Shown: in pieces, positions 52,859 to 61,978 of the stretch
Layout: every line of letters begins with the position of its first letter
Numbering within the stretch: position 1 is the stretch's first letter
Assembly: GCA_905365145.1 (NCBI GenBank)
Contig: CAJPIO010000001.1
Coordinates: 186,001 to 250,000 of the forward strand
Direction of reading: 5' to 3'
Origin: Candidatus Saccharimonadota bacterium
GTDB lineage: Bacteria > Patescibacteriota > Saccharimonadia > Saccharimonadales > Saccharimonadaceae
DNA: 64,000 nt
Made by a program: the position numbers and the translations under genes
Notes under the pieces: model-generated
What the model saw: only the letters and a program-made list of their open reading frames with translations
The model's database searches: none
Told to the model about the DNA's origin: nothing

Positions 52859-53848
52859 CTAATCTCGTTTGCCAGAATATGTCACCGTATCTCTAGTACT
52901 GCCGCCAATCGACTGGCACTTTTGATCAGCGTAGGCCATCCGCAATTCCCGGTTATTGTAAAGCGTGCAGGCAACCAGTATATTGCGATTACGATCTTGA
53001 AAATAATGCCACAAGCCGTCTGGCGTCTGGTAGAATAATCCTAGATTGTCAGGCGCAGTCATTCGCTGATACAACACCGTGCTGACTGGAATTTCTAGCA
53101 GCTGGTAACCTTTCAGCGCGCCCTTGAACGGAGCTGGCTTACCGATGAAACCGTACTGTCCAGCAGCACTCACGGCTGGGGTATAGACCGAAACCACCGG
53201 CTGCTGCGCCTCAGCGTATTCAGCGTAAACTTTAGTGTCGAGACAGCGAATCTCCATCCAATCGCCGAACTTGTCGCGCTGCGAAATATCGGTGCTCAGC
53301 TGGCAAGTGACATCGTCGCGCGTGAAATCAGCTAAATAATTTGCTCTGTTGCCCTCCGAGAAGACCTTGCGGGTAAAACCATCGTAATCCATATTTTTCT
53401 CGATTGATTCGCGCTGCGAAGTTGATTTATCCTTAGGAACGTAACCAGCCAAACTCTGAACTTGATCAAGGTCGGGTACTACAGTGTAGAATTTCCTTCC
53501 TTTGACTCTTACCGGAGTAGTGATTGACGATTTGGCTTTTTCCTTGCCTTTGAAATAAACGTTGACATGTTTGATCGTTTCGGCAGCAGTCAAGTGAGCT
53601 ACCTTGGTCTCGTCGGTTTTTTTCTTTTCATCTGTCTTGACCGTTGACGAGCGAGCGAGCGTCATCACCACGATTGCAACAACAATCACTAAAACGGCGG
53701 CGACACCAGCGCCAATCATAATCAGGCGAAATTTACGGAAAGGGTCACGCGGCGGCCGGCGCTGCGGTTCTGGCACTAACGGATCAGGCCGCGGCGCCTG
53801 TTCAGGGTGGCCAGCGTATTGGATATCATTGTCATTTAGCGGATTCAT
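52859..53848 (-). CDS. Single-pass anchored protein with Pro-rich cytoplasmic head, unknown
   Basis: 329 residues: Pro/Arg-rich cytoplasmic region (1-40), one membrane helix (about 43-64), a Lys/Asp-rich linker, then an external domain of about 240 residues with Cys pairs (DVTCQLST, IRCLDTK, LVACTLYN, DQKCQS) that could form disulfides. No family recognised. TATAAT lies 6 nt before ATG 53848, so leaderless. Convergent with rpoC. Confidence 0.7.
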   Translation of the reverse strand: MNPLNDNDIQYAGHPEQAPRPDPLVPEPQRRPPRDPFRKFRLIMIGAGVAAVLVIVVAIVVMTLARSSTVKTDEKKKTDETKVAHLTAAETIKHVNVYFKGKEKAKSSITTPVRVKGRKFYTVVPDLDQVQSLAGYVPKDKSTSQRESIEKNMDYDGFTRKVFSEGNRANYLADFTRDDVTCQLSTDISQRDKFGDWMEIRCLDTKVYAEYAEAQQPVVSVYTPAVSAAGQYGFIGKPAPFKGALKGYQLLEIPVSTVLYQRMTAPDNLGLFYQTPDGLWHYFQDRNRNILVACTLYNNRELRMAYADQKCQSIGGSTRDTVTYSGKRD

Positions 53849-54068
53849 ACGTTCATTATACTATATTGCTTGCGTTTTTAACTTTTATATACGATAAGAG
53901 TTCAGACTTAGTGCAAAACTGCCATTTTCAACGCTTAATTTAGTTATAAGGTTATAAGCGTAAAACTGAACATGCCTTAGCTGCAAACATCGCAAACAGG
54001 TGAAAATGCTTGTTTTTTGTTATTTTTGCGCTTTTTTGCATAAAATTCAATAAAATTGCCTAAATCTA
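53849..54068. other. Intergenic region upstream of cassette G
   Basis: AT-rich, about 220 bp. Apart from the -10 box of the - strand gene next to 53848 and T/A runs before the cassette G promoter, nothing is seen. Confidence 0.5.
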
Positions 54069-54300
54069 TTGACATACGCGTCCATATGTGATATATATAT
54101 CAGCTTTCATTGACAAGTCGAGCAAATCCTTGTCTGAAAGCGCACTTTGACAAGCAGGCAAACACGAGATGAGATCTTGGCGGGCGAAGAGAATATTTTC
54201 ACTTGGCAGCCGAGACCTCGTCTCGTGTGTATCAGAAATGCACCGTACTCGCTTAGCTCGCGAGCAGCAACTCCGCTGGGATGAGGAGAAAGGGCCAGAA
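54069..54300 (+). promoter_or_regulatory. Cassette G promoter and leader (class II)
   Basis: TTGACA (54069-54074), 17 bp, TATATA (54092-54097), start near CAGCTTTC (about 54102). The spacer/-10 region shares GTCCATATGTGATATATA with cassette A. Hairpin CTTTC-TGACAAG/CTTGTC-GAAAG (54104-54140) matches cassette E. GACAAGCAGG (54149-54158) pairs with the trailer 54753-54762. A large hairpin ACACGAGA/TCTCGTGT (54161-54228 region) follows. CTGG/CCAG encloses GAGGAG before the ATG. Confidence 0.75.
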
Positions 54301-54708
54301 ATGACCACTACCATCACCACCATCACCGCCATCGTCGCCATCACTGTCATCACCGCCATCGTCGCCATCGTGTGGGGCAAGAAGCCCCCCGAGATCACGG
54401 TGACGTACCTCATCCTCGGGGGGTTGTTCCCCCGGGAGGTTGAGATGAGATTCCGGGACGCCCCGGATAAGTTGATCGCTAGCAAGGCCCCGGAGCGGGC
54501 CTTTGCGTTCAAGAGAAGCGATTCGTTCAAGAACATGGTATATATCGACGGCGAGGTTCTCGCCGTTGAGGACCTCGTGGAAGAGGGCCTGGGTGACATC
54601 GCCCGGGCCACCATCGCGGACGGCGCCCGGAGCGCCGTCCGCCTGAAGGGCACCAATATGTGGTGCCCGTTCTTCCGGACCGATAGCGTCGTCATGACCG
54701 ATCGCTGA
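54301..54708 (+). CDS. Cassette G: anchored small protein, unknown
   Basis: 135 residues: membrane segment about 5-25 (ITTITAIVAITVITAIVAIV), GKKPPE stop, then a soluble domain (VEMRFRDAPDKLIASKAPER, VYIDGEVLAVEDLVEEGLG). ATG 54301 follows GAGGAG at long spacing (about 12 nt); ATG 54169 upstream lies within leader hairpins. Perfect hairpins in the coding DNA: TCCGGG/CCCGGA (54452-54467), AAGGCCC/GGGCCTT (54484-54503), ACGGCGAG/CTCGCCGT (54548-54566), 11-bp arms at 54616-54642 and GGGCACCA/TGGTGCCC (54648-54668). No homologue recognised. Confidence 0.7.
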   Translation: MTTTITTITAIVAITVITAIVAIVWGKKPPEITVTYLILGGLFPREVEMRFRDAPDKLIASKAPERAFAFKRSDSFKNMVYIDGEVLAVEDLVEEGLGDIARATIADGARSAVRLKGTNMWCPFFRTDSVVMTDR

Positions 54709-54713
54709 CCATT

Positions 54714-54770
54714 GCGAGTGCGACGAGCGGGTCATCCCGCCGCCATTTCTGACCTGCTTGTCGCATTCGC
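54714..54770 (+). terminator. Cassette G trailer hairpin
   Basis: A 15-bp stem with two G-U pairs (54714-54728 with 54756-54770) around GCGGGT/CCCGC. No T-run follows. Its 3' strand overlaps both the leader-complementary strand (54753-54762) and hammerhead stem III (54766-54771), so only one can form at a time. Confidence 0.65.
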
Positions 54771-54819
54771 TCCATAGATGCGTGTCTATGCTGATGAGTC
54801 GGAAACGACGAAAGCGAAC
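54765..54819 (+). ncRNA. Type III hammerhead ribozyme
   Basis: All core parts are in order. Stem III 5' strand TTCGCT (54766-54771), cleavage base C (54772), stem I CATAGA/TCTATG (54773-54778 with 54785-54790) with a 6-nt loop, core CTGATGA (54791-54797), stem II GTCG-GAAA-CGAC (54798-54809) with a GNRA loop, GAA (54810-54812), then stem III 3' strand AGCGAA (54813-54818). The cleavage triplet is CUC, which fits the NUH rule. Cutting would occur after 54772 and leave cassette G mRNA ending in its trailer. Confidence 0.88.
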
Positions 54820-54881
54820 TTTTGCCAAACATCACCAGTTGAGTTCATTCCTGGCTCCAGCGATCAGAAGACAAACAAACC

Positions 54882-55058
54882 TTGCTTTTTGATAGGTTTT
54901 TTGCTATAATAGAATATAGAGTTTCTCTCGGGTGAAGCGGGGTTATCGGTGTGATAAAGCCGCAGCTCTCGAGATGCAGGCGGATGTTTGCTGCATTGCC
55001 GCTTGCGCCATGAGCCTTTAGCAAGCTCAAATTTATCATTATAATTAGGAGAAGTTGA
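54882..55058 (+). promoter_or_regulatory. rpsL promoter and structured leader
   Basis: TTGCTT (54882-54887), 17 bp, TATAAT (54905-54910). The leader of about 140 nt contains GCGG..TTATC/GATAA..CCGC (54937-54963) and further GC hairpins, then TAGGAGAAG before the ATG. Likely site of ribosomal-protein feedback control. Confidence 0.65.
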
Positions 55059-55472
55059 ATGCCAACTATCAATCAGCTGGTACGCAAACCTCGCCAGACG
55101 GCTAGCAAAAAATCGAAGTCGCCGGCGCTAGGCCGTATCCACAATGCCCTCAAGGTGCGCTATTACAACCAAAACGCACCGCTCAAACGCGGCGTTTGCG
55201 TCAAAGTTACCACCAAAACGCCAAAGAAGCCGAACTCGGCGCTGCGCAAAGTCGCCCGCGTTCGCCTGACTAACGGCCACGAGGTTTGGGCTTATATCGG
55301 CGGCGAAGGCCACAACTTGCAAGAACACGCCGTGGTGCTAGTTCGCGGCGGCCGCGTGCCAGACTTGCCAGGTGTGCGCTATCATGTCGTCCGCGGTGCG
55401 CTTGACCTGCAAGGCGTGTCCAAACGCAAACAAGGCCGCAGTAAATACGGTACCAAGAAGGAGGATAAGTAA
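55059..55472 (+). CDS. rpsL: 30S ribosomal protein S12
   Basis: 137 residues. MPTINQLVRKPR start, KKPNSALRKVARVRLTNG (region of streptomycin-resistance Lys) and YIGGEGHNLQEHAVVLVRGGRVPDLPGVRYH are canonical. Located at the decoding centre. Two nt from rpsG. Confidence 0.98.
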   Translation: MPTINQLVRKPRQTASKKSKSPALGRIHNALKVRYYNQNAPLKRGVCVKVTTKTPKKPNSALRKVARVRLTNGHEVWAYIGGEGHNLQEHAVVLVRGGRVPDLPGVRYHVVRGALDLQGVSKRKQGRSKYGTKKEDK

Positions 55473-55474
55473 TC

Positions 55475-55954
55475 ATGCCTCGCAAAGTTACTAAGAAGCT
55501 TCAGCGCCAATTGCAGCCAGATCGCAAATACCAGTCGATTCTGGTGCAGCGCCTCATTAACAAATCAATGCTCAACGGCAAGAAACTAGCGGCCGAGCGA
55601 GCTGTCTATGACGCTCTAGCGCAAGCTGCTAAAACCCTCAAGAGCGAGGAACCGCTAGAGGTTTTCGAAAAGGCAATTAACAATATTAGCCCGGCTTTCG
55701 AGGTTAAGTCTCGCCGCGTTGGCGGTGCTAACTACCAAATTCCGTTTCCGATTCAGGGCCATCGCCAGCAGCACTTTGCCTTTACCTGGCTAGTACAAGC
55801 TGCCCGCAGTAAAAGCGGCATGCCGTACAGCAAGCGCTTAGCGACAGAGATCGTCGACGCCTGCAACGAAACTGGTATTGCCTTCAAGAAGAAAGAAGAC
55901 ACTCACAAAATGGCCGAAGCCAACCGCGCTTTTGCTCATTTTGCTCGCAGCTAA
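55475..55954 (+). CDS. rpsG: 30S ribosomal protein S7
   Basis: 159 residues, primary binder of the 16S 3' major domain. KPEEALEVFEKAINNISP-like core (EPLEVFEKAINNISPAFEVK), RRVGGANYQIPFPI, and the C-terminal KKKEDTHKMAEANRAFAHF are typical. AAGGAGG overlaps the end of rpsL. The unit ends at a terminator, so fusA is transcribed separately. Confidence 0.98.
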   Translation: MPRKVTKKLQRQLQPDRKYQSILVQRLINKSMLNGKKLAAERAVYDALAQAAKTLKSEEPLEVFEKAINNISPAFEVKSRRVGGANYQIPFPIQGHRQQHFAFTWLVQAARSKSGMPYSKRLATEIVDACNETGIAFKKKEDTHKMAEANRAFAHFARS

Positions 55955-55978
55955 TCGCTTCTTTTCACGCAACCATAG

Positions 55979-56013
55979 AACCGCTCCTACGCTATACATA
56001 GGAGCGGTTTTGC
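55979..56013 (+). terminator. rpsL-rpsG terminator
   Basis: AACCGCTCCTA/TAGGAGCGGTT (55979-56009) followed by TTGCG; moderate T-run. Confidence 0.8.
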
Positions 56014-56052
56014 GAAAGTTAAACTTAGCTATCATTTTTGTAAATTATCTGA

Positions 56053-56133
56053 TATAATTGTCGTTAAGAGTAGTTTTTTGGTGCCAAAAAATAACCAAGA
56101 ATCTCGACAAATCAACTTAATAGAGGAAAAACA
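56053..56133 (+). promoter_or_regulatory. fusA promoter and leader
   Basis: TATAAT (56053-56058) with extended TGA upstream. The leader of about 70 nt has a small TTTTTTGG/CCAAAAAA hairpin (56074-56091), then TAGAGGAAA before the ATG. Confidence 0.65.
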
Positions 56134-58221
56134 ATGGCAGCAACCGTTCCATTACAAAACTTTAGAAATATCGGCATTATTGCCCACATCGACGCCGGTA
56201 AAACAACCACCACTGAGGGTATTCTGTACCGTACTGGCTTGACGCACAAAATCGGTACCGTCAAGGGTGATGACGGCGGCGCCACCACCGACTGGATGGC
56301 GCAGGAAAAGGAGCGGGGTATCACTATTACCTCGGCGGCGGTGACTTGCTTCTGGAAAGGCCACAAGATTAATATTATCGATACGCCAGGGCACATTGAC
56401 TTTACAGCCGAGGTGGAGCGTTCGCTACGCGTGCTCGACGGCGCTGTTACCGTCTTCGACGGCAAAATGGGCGTCGAGGCGCAAAGCGAAACTGTCTGGC
56501 GCCAGGCCAACAAATACAACGTACCGCGCATCTGCTTCATCAACAAAATCAACCAGACTGGCGGTGACTTCTACAAATCTGTCGAGTCAATCCACAACCG
56601 CCTCAGCAAACAAGCGTTTCCGATCCACTTGCCGATTGGCTTTGAAAAAGATGTTTGCGGTGTGGTCGATCTGATCGATATGAAGGCTTATACTTATGAT
56701 GATTACACAGACCACGAGCTGAAAGTCGGCGAGATTCCGGCTGACATGCTCGAAAAAGCCAAGCATGCGCGCAGCCTGCTGGTCGAGAACGCTGTTGAAG
56801 CCGACGACGGCCTGATGATGAAGTTCTTCGACGAGGGCGAGGAAGCAATTACCATCGACGAACTCAAGAGTGCGCTGCGCAAACGCGTGCTGGCTGGCGA
56901 CTTCTATTTGGTAACTGGCGGCGACGGCCGCGGCGTGATTGTCGAAAAACTACTTGATTTGATGGCAGATTACTTACCAAGTCCGCTCGACGTCGACGAA
57001 ATTTGGGGCAAAAATCCAAAAACCGGCGACGAAGTCGGCCGCAAACCAAGCGACAAGGAACCAATGGCTGCGCTGGCCTTCAAGATTGCCGCTGATCCGT
57101 TCGTCGGCAAGCTAATCTTCATCCGCGTCTACTCTGGCGTACTGAAAGCTGGCAGCTACGTCCTTAACACCACCACTGGCGAGAAAGAGCGCATTGGCCG
57201 CATCGTCCGAATGCACGCCGACAAACGCGAAGAGATCGATAGCGTTGGCGCCGGCGATATCGCAGCGGTGGTCGGATTGAAGAATACTTTCACAGGCAAT
57301 ACTTTAGCTGACTTGAGCCATCCAATCGCTCTGGAATCTATCGAGTTCCCAGAGCCGCCGGTATCAATTGCTGTCGAGCCAAAGACCAAAGCCGACCAAG
57401 AGAAGATGGGCATTGCTTTGCAGCGCCTCGCCGAGGAAGACCCAACCTTCCGCATTCACACCGATGAAGAGACCGGGCAGACGATTATGTCGGGCATGGG
57501 CGAGTTGCATCTGGAGATTCTAATTGACCGCATGAAGCGCGAATTCAATGTTGAAGCTAATGTCGGCGAACCGCAGGTTGCCTTCCGCGAAACCATCAAA
57601 GGTACCGCCGAAGTCCAAGGCAAGCACGCCAAACAGTCCGGTGGCCGCGGCCAATACGGCGATGTTTGGGTACGCTTTGAGCCGAACGAGCCAGGCAAAG
57701 GCTTTGAATTCATCGACGAAATCAAAGGCGGCGTGGTGCCGCAAGAGTATCGCCCGGCCGTACAAAAAGGTATTCGCGAGACTCTAGACGGCGGCGTTAT
57801 TGCCGGCTACCCAGTAGTCGATGTCAAGGCAACACTCTACGATGGTTCGTACCACGACGTTGACTCTAGCGAGCTGGCATTTAGCTTGGCAGCGCATATC
57901 GCGACCCGCGCTGGTATCAAACAGGCCAATCCAGTCTTGCTCGAGCCAGTCATGAAAGTAGAAGTCACTACTCCCGAAGAGTTCATGGGCGACATCATCG
58001 GCGACCTCAACAGCCGCCGCGGCCGCATCGAAAGTATGGATGATCTAATGGGCGGCGCTAAACTAATCAAAGCAATCGTGCCGCTAGCCAACATGTTCGG
58101 CTATACATCAGACATCCGCTCGATGAGCCAAGGTCGTGCCGCATCAACGATGGAGCTAGCTCACTACGAGGAAGTTCCACCAAACGTTGCTGCCGAGATT
58201 ATCGAAAAACGCAACAAGTAG
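56134..58221 (+). CDS. fusA: Elongation factor G
   Basis: A 695-residue translocation GTPase. G1 IAHIDAGKTTTTEGILY, switch II DTPGHIDFT, G4 FINKINQ (usual NKMD is NKIN here), domain II, and the C-terminal domains IV-V (VNVGEPQVAFRETI-like, SRRGRIESM). It has its own promoter and terminator, unlike the classical str operon. Confidence 0.97.
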   Translation: MAATVPLQNFRNIGIIAHIDAGKTTTTEGILYRTGLTHKIGTVKGDDGGATTDWMAQEKERGITITSAAVTCFWKGHKINIIDTPGHIDFTAEVERSLRVLDGAVTVFDGKMGVEAQSETVWRQANKYNVPRICFINKINQTGGDFYKSVESIHNRLSKQAFPIHLPIGFEKDVCGVVDLIDMKAYTYDDYTDHELKVGEIPADMLEKAKHARSLLVENAVEADDGLMMKFFDEGEEAITIDELKSALRKRVLAGDFYLVTGGDGRGVIVEKLLDLMADYLPSPLDVDEIWGKNPKTGDEVGRKPSDKEPMAALAFKIAADPFVGKLIFIRVYSGVLKAGSYVLNTTTGEKERIGRIVRMHADKREEIDSVGAGDIAAVVGLKNTFTGNTLADLSHPIALESIEFPEPPVSIAVEPKTKADQEKMGIALQRLAEEDPTFRIHTDEETGQTIMSGMGELHLEILIDRMKREFNVEANVGEPQVAFRETIKGTAEVQGKHAKQSGGRGQYGDVWVRFEPNEPGKGFEFIDEIKGGVVPQEYRPAVQKGIRETLDGGVIAGYPVVDVKATLYDGSYHDVDSSELAFSLAAHIATRAGIKQANPVLLEPVMKVEVTTPEEFMGDIIGDLNSRRGRIESMDDLMGGAKLIKAIVPLANMFGYTSDIRSMSQGRAASTMELAHYEEVPPNVAAEIIEKRNK

Positions 58222-58260
58222 TTTGATAATTAACTCTAGCGAGAACTTCGCTAAATATGT

Positions 58261-58290
58261 AAACGCGCCTCTCACCAAGGCGCGTTTGCT
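58261..58290 (+). terminator. fusA terminator-like hairpin
   Basis: AAACGCGCCT/AGGCGCGTTT (58261-58287), weak T-run. Confidence 0.7.
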
Positions 58291-58304
58291 GCTATAATAG
58301 ATAC

Positions 58305-58925
58305 ATGAGCTACCAGCTAGCTGTTCAATTTTACAGGCGTAATCGCTTGCAGGTACTCTGCGCGCTATACGTAGTGATTTTAGCTTTTGGCGTGATTACC
58401 TCAATTGTGCTGTCTGATGATTCGCACTGGACAAGCTGGAGTCTCAGCCGGTTGGGCGAGACTAGTACCAACCGCCAGTCGGCTTTGGCTTTTAATACTG
58501 GTGTTTTTGCCTCAGGATTGATACTTACTGCTATCGGTATTTGCATGACCCGAAGCTATGCTAAGCTTCAGCAATCGCGCACCGCCAAATTGTCAGCTTG
58601 GCTGATGATTACTTTGTCTGTATGTATGATTGGCGTAGCGCTTTGTCCGAATGACACTATGCACGCAGCGCATTTTGTTTTTTCGCGCGGGATAATTGTC
58701 GCTATGGTGTTAATGATGCTGACTTTACCGTCGAGCCTTAATTATTTGACACAGCGCGAGCGGCTGTTGTCATTCGGCTTTCCGATTTTTGCAGCAATTC
58801 TGGCAGCTCAGGGCTACATCTTGCGAAGCTTTTGGTTTGTGATTATCGAAGCTATATTGGGACTGCTGGCTGCTATTTGGTTGTTTATCGTTTGCCGGCA
58901 TATTGATAAGCGTTTACGACAGTAG
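58305..58925 (+). CDS. DUF998-like integral membrane protein
   Basis: 206 residues with about six helices. SLSRLGETSTNRQSALAFNTGVFASGLIL resembles the DUF998 pattern in which a short WSLSRLGE segment precedes the second helix. Function unknown. TATAAT lies 6 nt before ATG 58305, so leaderless. It separates fusA from tuf, which are adjacent in most bacteria. Confidence 0.75.
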   Translation: MSYQLAVQFYRRNRLQVLCALYVVILAFGVITSIVLSDDSHWTSWSLSRLGETSTNRQSALAFNTGVFASGLILTAIGICMTRSYAKLQQSRTAKLSAWLMITLSVCMIGVALCPNDTMHAAHFVFSRGIIVAMVLMMLTLPSSLNYLTQRERLLSFGFPIFAAILAAQGYILRSFWFVIIEAILGLLAAIWLFIVCRHIDKRLRQ

Positions 58926-58952
58926 CCACTTTACACCCGCAGAGCTTTCAAC

Positions 58953-59056
58953 TATAATAAGAAATAACGCGCGACGCGTTTTGTCGAGGTGGCAACACTT
59001 TCGATAATTGCTCGCGTCGTGAATAACATAATACTAACGTTAGGAGAACTACTTCT
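58953..59056 (+). promoter_or_regulatory. tuf promoter and structured leader
   Basis: TATAAT (58953-58958). The leader has outer helix CGACGCG/CGCGTCG (58972-58978 with 59013-59019) enclosing TCGA and GTGG-type hairpins, then TTAGGAG before the ATG. Confidence 0.65.
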
Positions 59057-60241
<1,185 letters not shown>

Positions 60242-60265
60242 TTTACACTCTGTAAGTTACTGCCG

Positions 60266-60299
60266 AAAGCACCTCCGAACTATCGGGGGTGCTTTTTAT
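60266..60299 (+). terminator. tuf terminator
   Basis: AAAGCACCTCCGA/TCGGGGGTGCTTT stem followed by TTTATTG. Confidence 0.88.
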
Positions 60300-60362
60300 T
60301 GTCTGCAACCAGCGGTCACCGACAAGATTAAATCTTGACATATCTTATCGCTCGCCCAGTTC

Positions 60363-60482
60363 TTGCAATTCACGCTAATTATTGCTATAGTAGTGTTCGT
60401 ATTAATTAATCGCCTCGAGAACTCTGCCAGACGCTAACGAAACCGATTCGAGCAGAGGTTACGAGGTAAAAGGAGCAATAAA
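60363..60482 (+). promoter_or_regulatory. rpsJ promoter and structured leader
   Basis: TTGCAA (60363-60368), 17 bp, TATAGT (60386-60391). Leader hairpin CCTCG..CTCTGC/GCAGAG..CGAGG (60413-60466), then AAAAGGAG before ATG 60483. Confidence 0.7.
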
Positions 60483-60800
60483 ATGGCCGAAGATAAAGGT
60501 CTCACTATCCGCATCCGCCTCAAGGCGTATGACCACACAGTTATTGATGAATCTGCTAAACGAATCGTCGACACCGCTGTTCGTACTGGCGCAACAGTCG
60601 CCGGACCAGTGCCGCTGCCAACTCGCCGCAGCACTTATACGGTAACTAAAAGCCCGCACGTCTACAAAATGGGCGGCGAAACATTTGAAATGCGCGTGCA
60701 CAAGCGCTTGATTGACATTTCTAACGCTACGCCAAAAACCATCGAGAACTTGCAAAATCTATCATTGCCAGCTGGCGTTGACGCCGAAATTAAAATGTAA
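60483..60800 (+). CDS. rpsJ: 30S ribosomal protein S10
   Basis: 105 residues (TIRIRLKAYDHTVIDESAKRIV, GPVPLPTRRSTYTV, VHKRLIDISNATPKTIENLQ). It also serves as NusE in antitermination. A strong terminator follows at once, so it is not the head of an S10 operon here. Confidence 0.98.
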   Translation: MAEDKGLTIRIRLKAYDHTVIDESAKRIVDTAVRTGATVAGPVPLPTRRSTYTVTKSPHVYKMGGETFEMRVHKRLIDISNATPKTIENLQNLSLPAGVDAEIKM

Positions 60801-60821
60801 ATAGCATCTCGCTCTTTGCGC

Positions 60822-60864
60822 AAGAAAAGACCCTACGGGCACTGAGAGGGTCTTTTCTTTTTCT
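60822..60864 (+). terminator. rpsJ terminator
   Basis: AAGAAAAGACCCT/AGGGTCTTTTCTT followed by TTTC. Confidence 0.9.
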
Positions 60865-60945
60865 ATGAGAGCAACAATGGTCCAGAATAGCGGCTAGAGA
60901 GTCGCGAAAAACAGGGAAGTATAACGCTTATGATATACTTGAATT

Positions 60946-61266
60946 ATGGTTTCACGGCAACACAAACAACGCACATACGCCCGCAATCGTGTATTTAGCC
61001 GGCGCGGCAACGAAAAGTTCGAACCTGACGGTGTCTATTTGCTAAAACTAGTCACGGTAACGATTGCTGGCACATTGTGGCTAAAATTCAAAGTGCCGCT
61101 AAGCATCGGCAACTTAGCACTATCAGCCTTTCCGCTGGGGCTAATTGGCGGAGCACTGGCCGTTTACCTCTGGGAAAAGCGCCCAGGCAACCGGCACATA
61201 TGGTACGCGATTTTGCTGATCGTAGCTATTGTGTCATATTTCTTGCCAGCGGGAATCTTGCTTTGA
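60946..61266 (+). CDS. Small three-helix membrane protein, unknown
   Basis: 106 residues: basic cytoplasmic N-terminus (1-28), helices about 33-52, 56-75 and 84-104. No family recognised. TATACT lies 6 nt before the ATG, so leaderless. Confidence 0.65.
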   Translation: MVSRQHKQRTYARNRVFSRRGNEKFEPDGVYLLKLVTVTIAGTLWLKFKVPLSIGNLALSAFPLGLIGGALAVYLWEKRPGNRHIWYAILLIVAIVSYFLPAGILL

Positions 61267-61359
61267 TAGCCGATAAAAGTTTGTACTTAAATAACTCTAA
61301 ATTTTTAGCGCTCCGTCTGTACATGAATACGGCATGGTATAATGAATTAAGGAGGGCGC

Positions 61360-61896
61360 ATGGCACTAACTAATGACGACAAGCAATGGATTAAAGAAGC
61401 AATTGTTGAAGGCGTCAATGGAGCGTTGGAGACAATTGTACTACCGCGATTTGACGCAGTTGAAGCAGATATATCGGAATTGAAAAGAGACGTCTCTGGG
61501 CTGAAAGAAGATGTATCTGTATTGAAAGAAGATGTCTCCGGACTGAAAAAGGACGTCTCTGGACTGAAAGAGGATGTATCTAGTTTGAAAAGCGACATGC
61601 GCGAGGTCAAAAGCCGGCTCGACAGTGTTGAGAGTGATATTCGCGAAGTCAAGGATCGACTTAACGGTGTTGAAAGCGAGATGCGCGAGGTCAAAAATCG
61701 ACTCGGGCGAGTTGAAGGCGAGCTGCAGGCACTTACTAACGATATTGAAGAAATATACGACGTTATTTATGGCAAGCCAAACAAAACCCTGATGAGCGCT
61801 AGCTTCGCCAAGATGTCGTCAAAAGAAAAGCTGCTAGTCATTAACGAAGAATTGTTAAAGATAGCGAAAGATACGGGCGTTGTTTTGCCGCGCTAA
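61360..61896 (+). CDS. Heptad-repeat coiled-coil protein
   Basis: 178 residues. Units of exactly 7 residues of the type DVSGLKE/DVSVLKE/DVSSLKS repeat about seven times at 43-86, then EVKSRLDSVES-type units. A globular C-terminus follows (KLLVINEELLKIAKDTGVVL). AAGGAGGGC lies before ATG 61360. Repeat number may vary between strains because the DNA repeats are near-identical 21-mers. Function unknown. Confidence 0.7.
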   Translation: MALTNDDKQWIKEAIVEGVNGALETIVLPRFDAVEADISELKRDVSGLKEDVSVLKEDVSGLKKDVSGLKEDVSSLKSDMREVKSRLDSVESDIREVKDRLNGVESEMREVKNRLGRVEGELQALTNDIEEIYDVIYGKPNKTLMSASFAKMSSKEKLLVINEELLKIAKDTGVVLPR

Positions 61897-61978
61897 AAAG
61901 CGATTGCATAGAACGCTAAATATTACTTATAATCTAATACATCAATCTACAAAGACAGTATTAAAACCTTAATTTAAA

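Noticed and set aside
54104..54170. Second hammerhead in the cassette G leader
   Set aside because: GAAAGCG resembles the ribozyme's 3' strand, but no CTGATGA core is present.
54066..54695. Long - strand frames opposite cassette G
   Set aside because: Antisense to a gene with a clear promoter; repetitive translation of GCC/ATC-rich sequence.
54069..54818. Cassette G as an integrated obelisk or viroid-like element
   Set aside because: A type III hammerhead and extensive self-pairing are reminiscent, but only one ribozyme copy is present, overall rod symmetry is not evident and the protein is not recognised as an Oblin. Kept only as an analogy.
61486..61620. CRISPR-like repeat array
   Set aside because: 21-bp repeats are in frame, encode heptads and have no spacers. 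No CRISPR array or cas gene was seen in the window.
61789..61815. CTGATGAG inside the coiled-coil gene as a ribozyme core
   Set aside because: No GAA or matching stems follow; coding sequence explains it.
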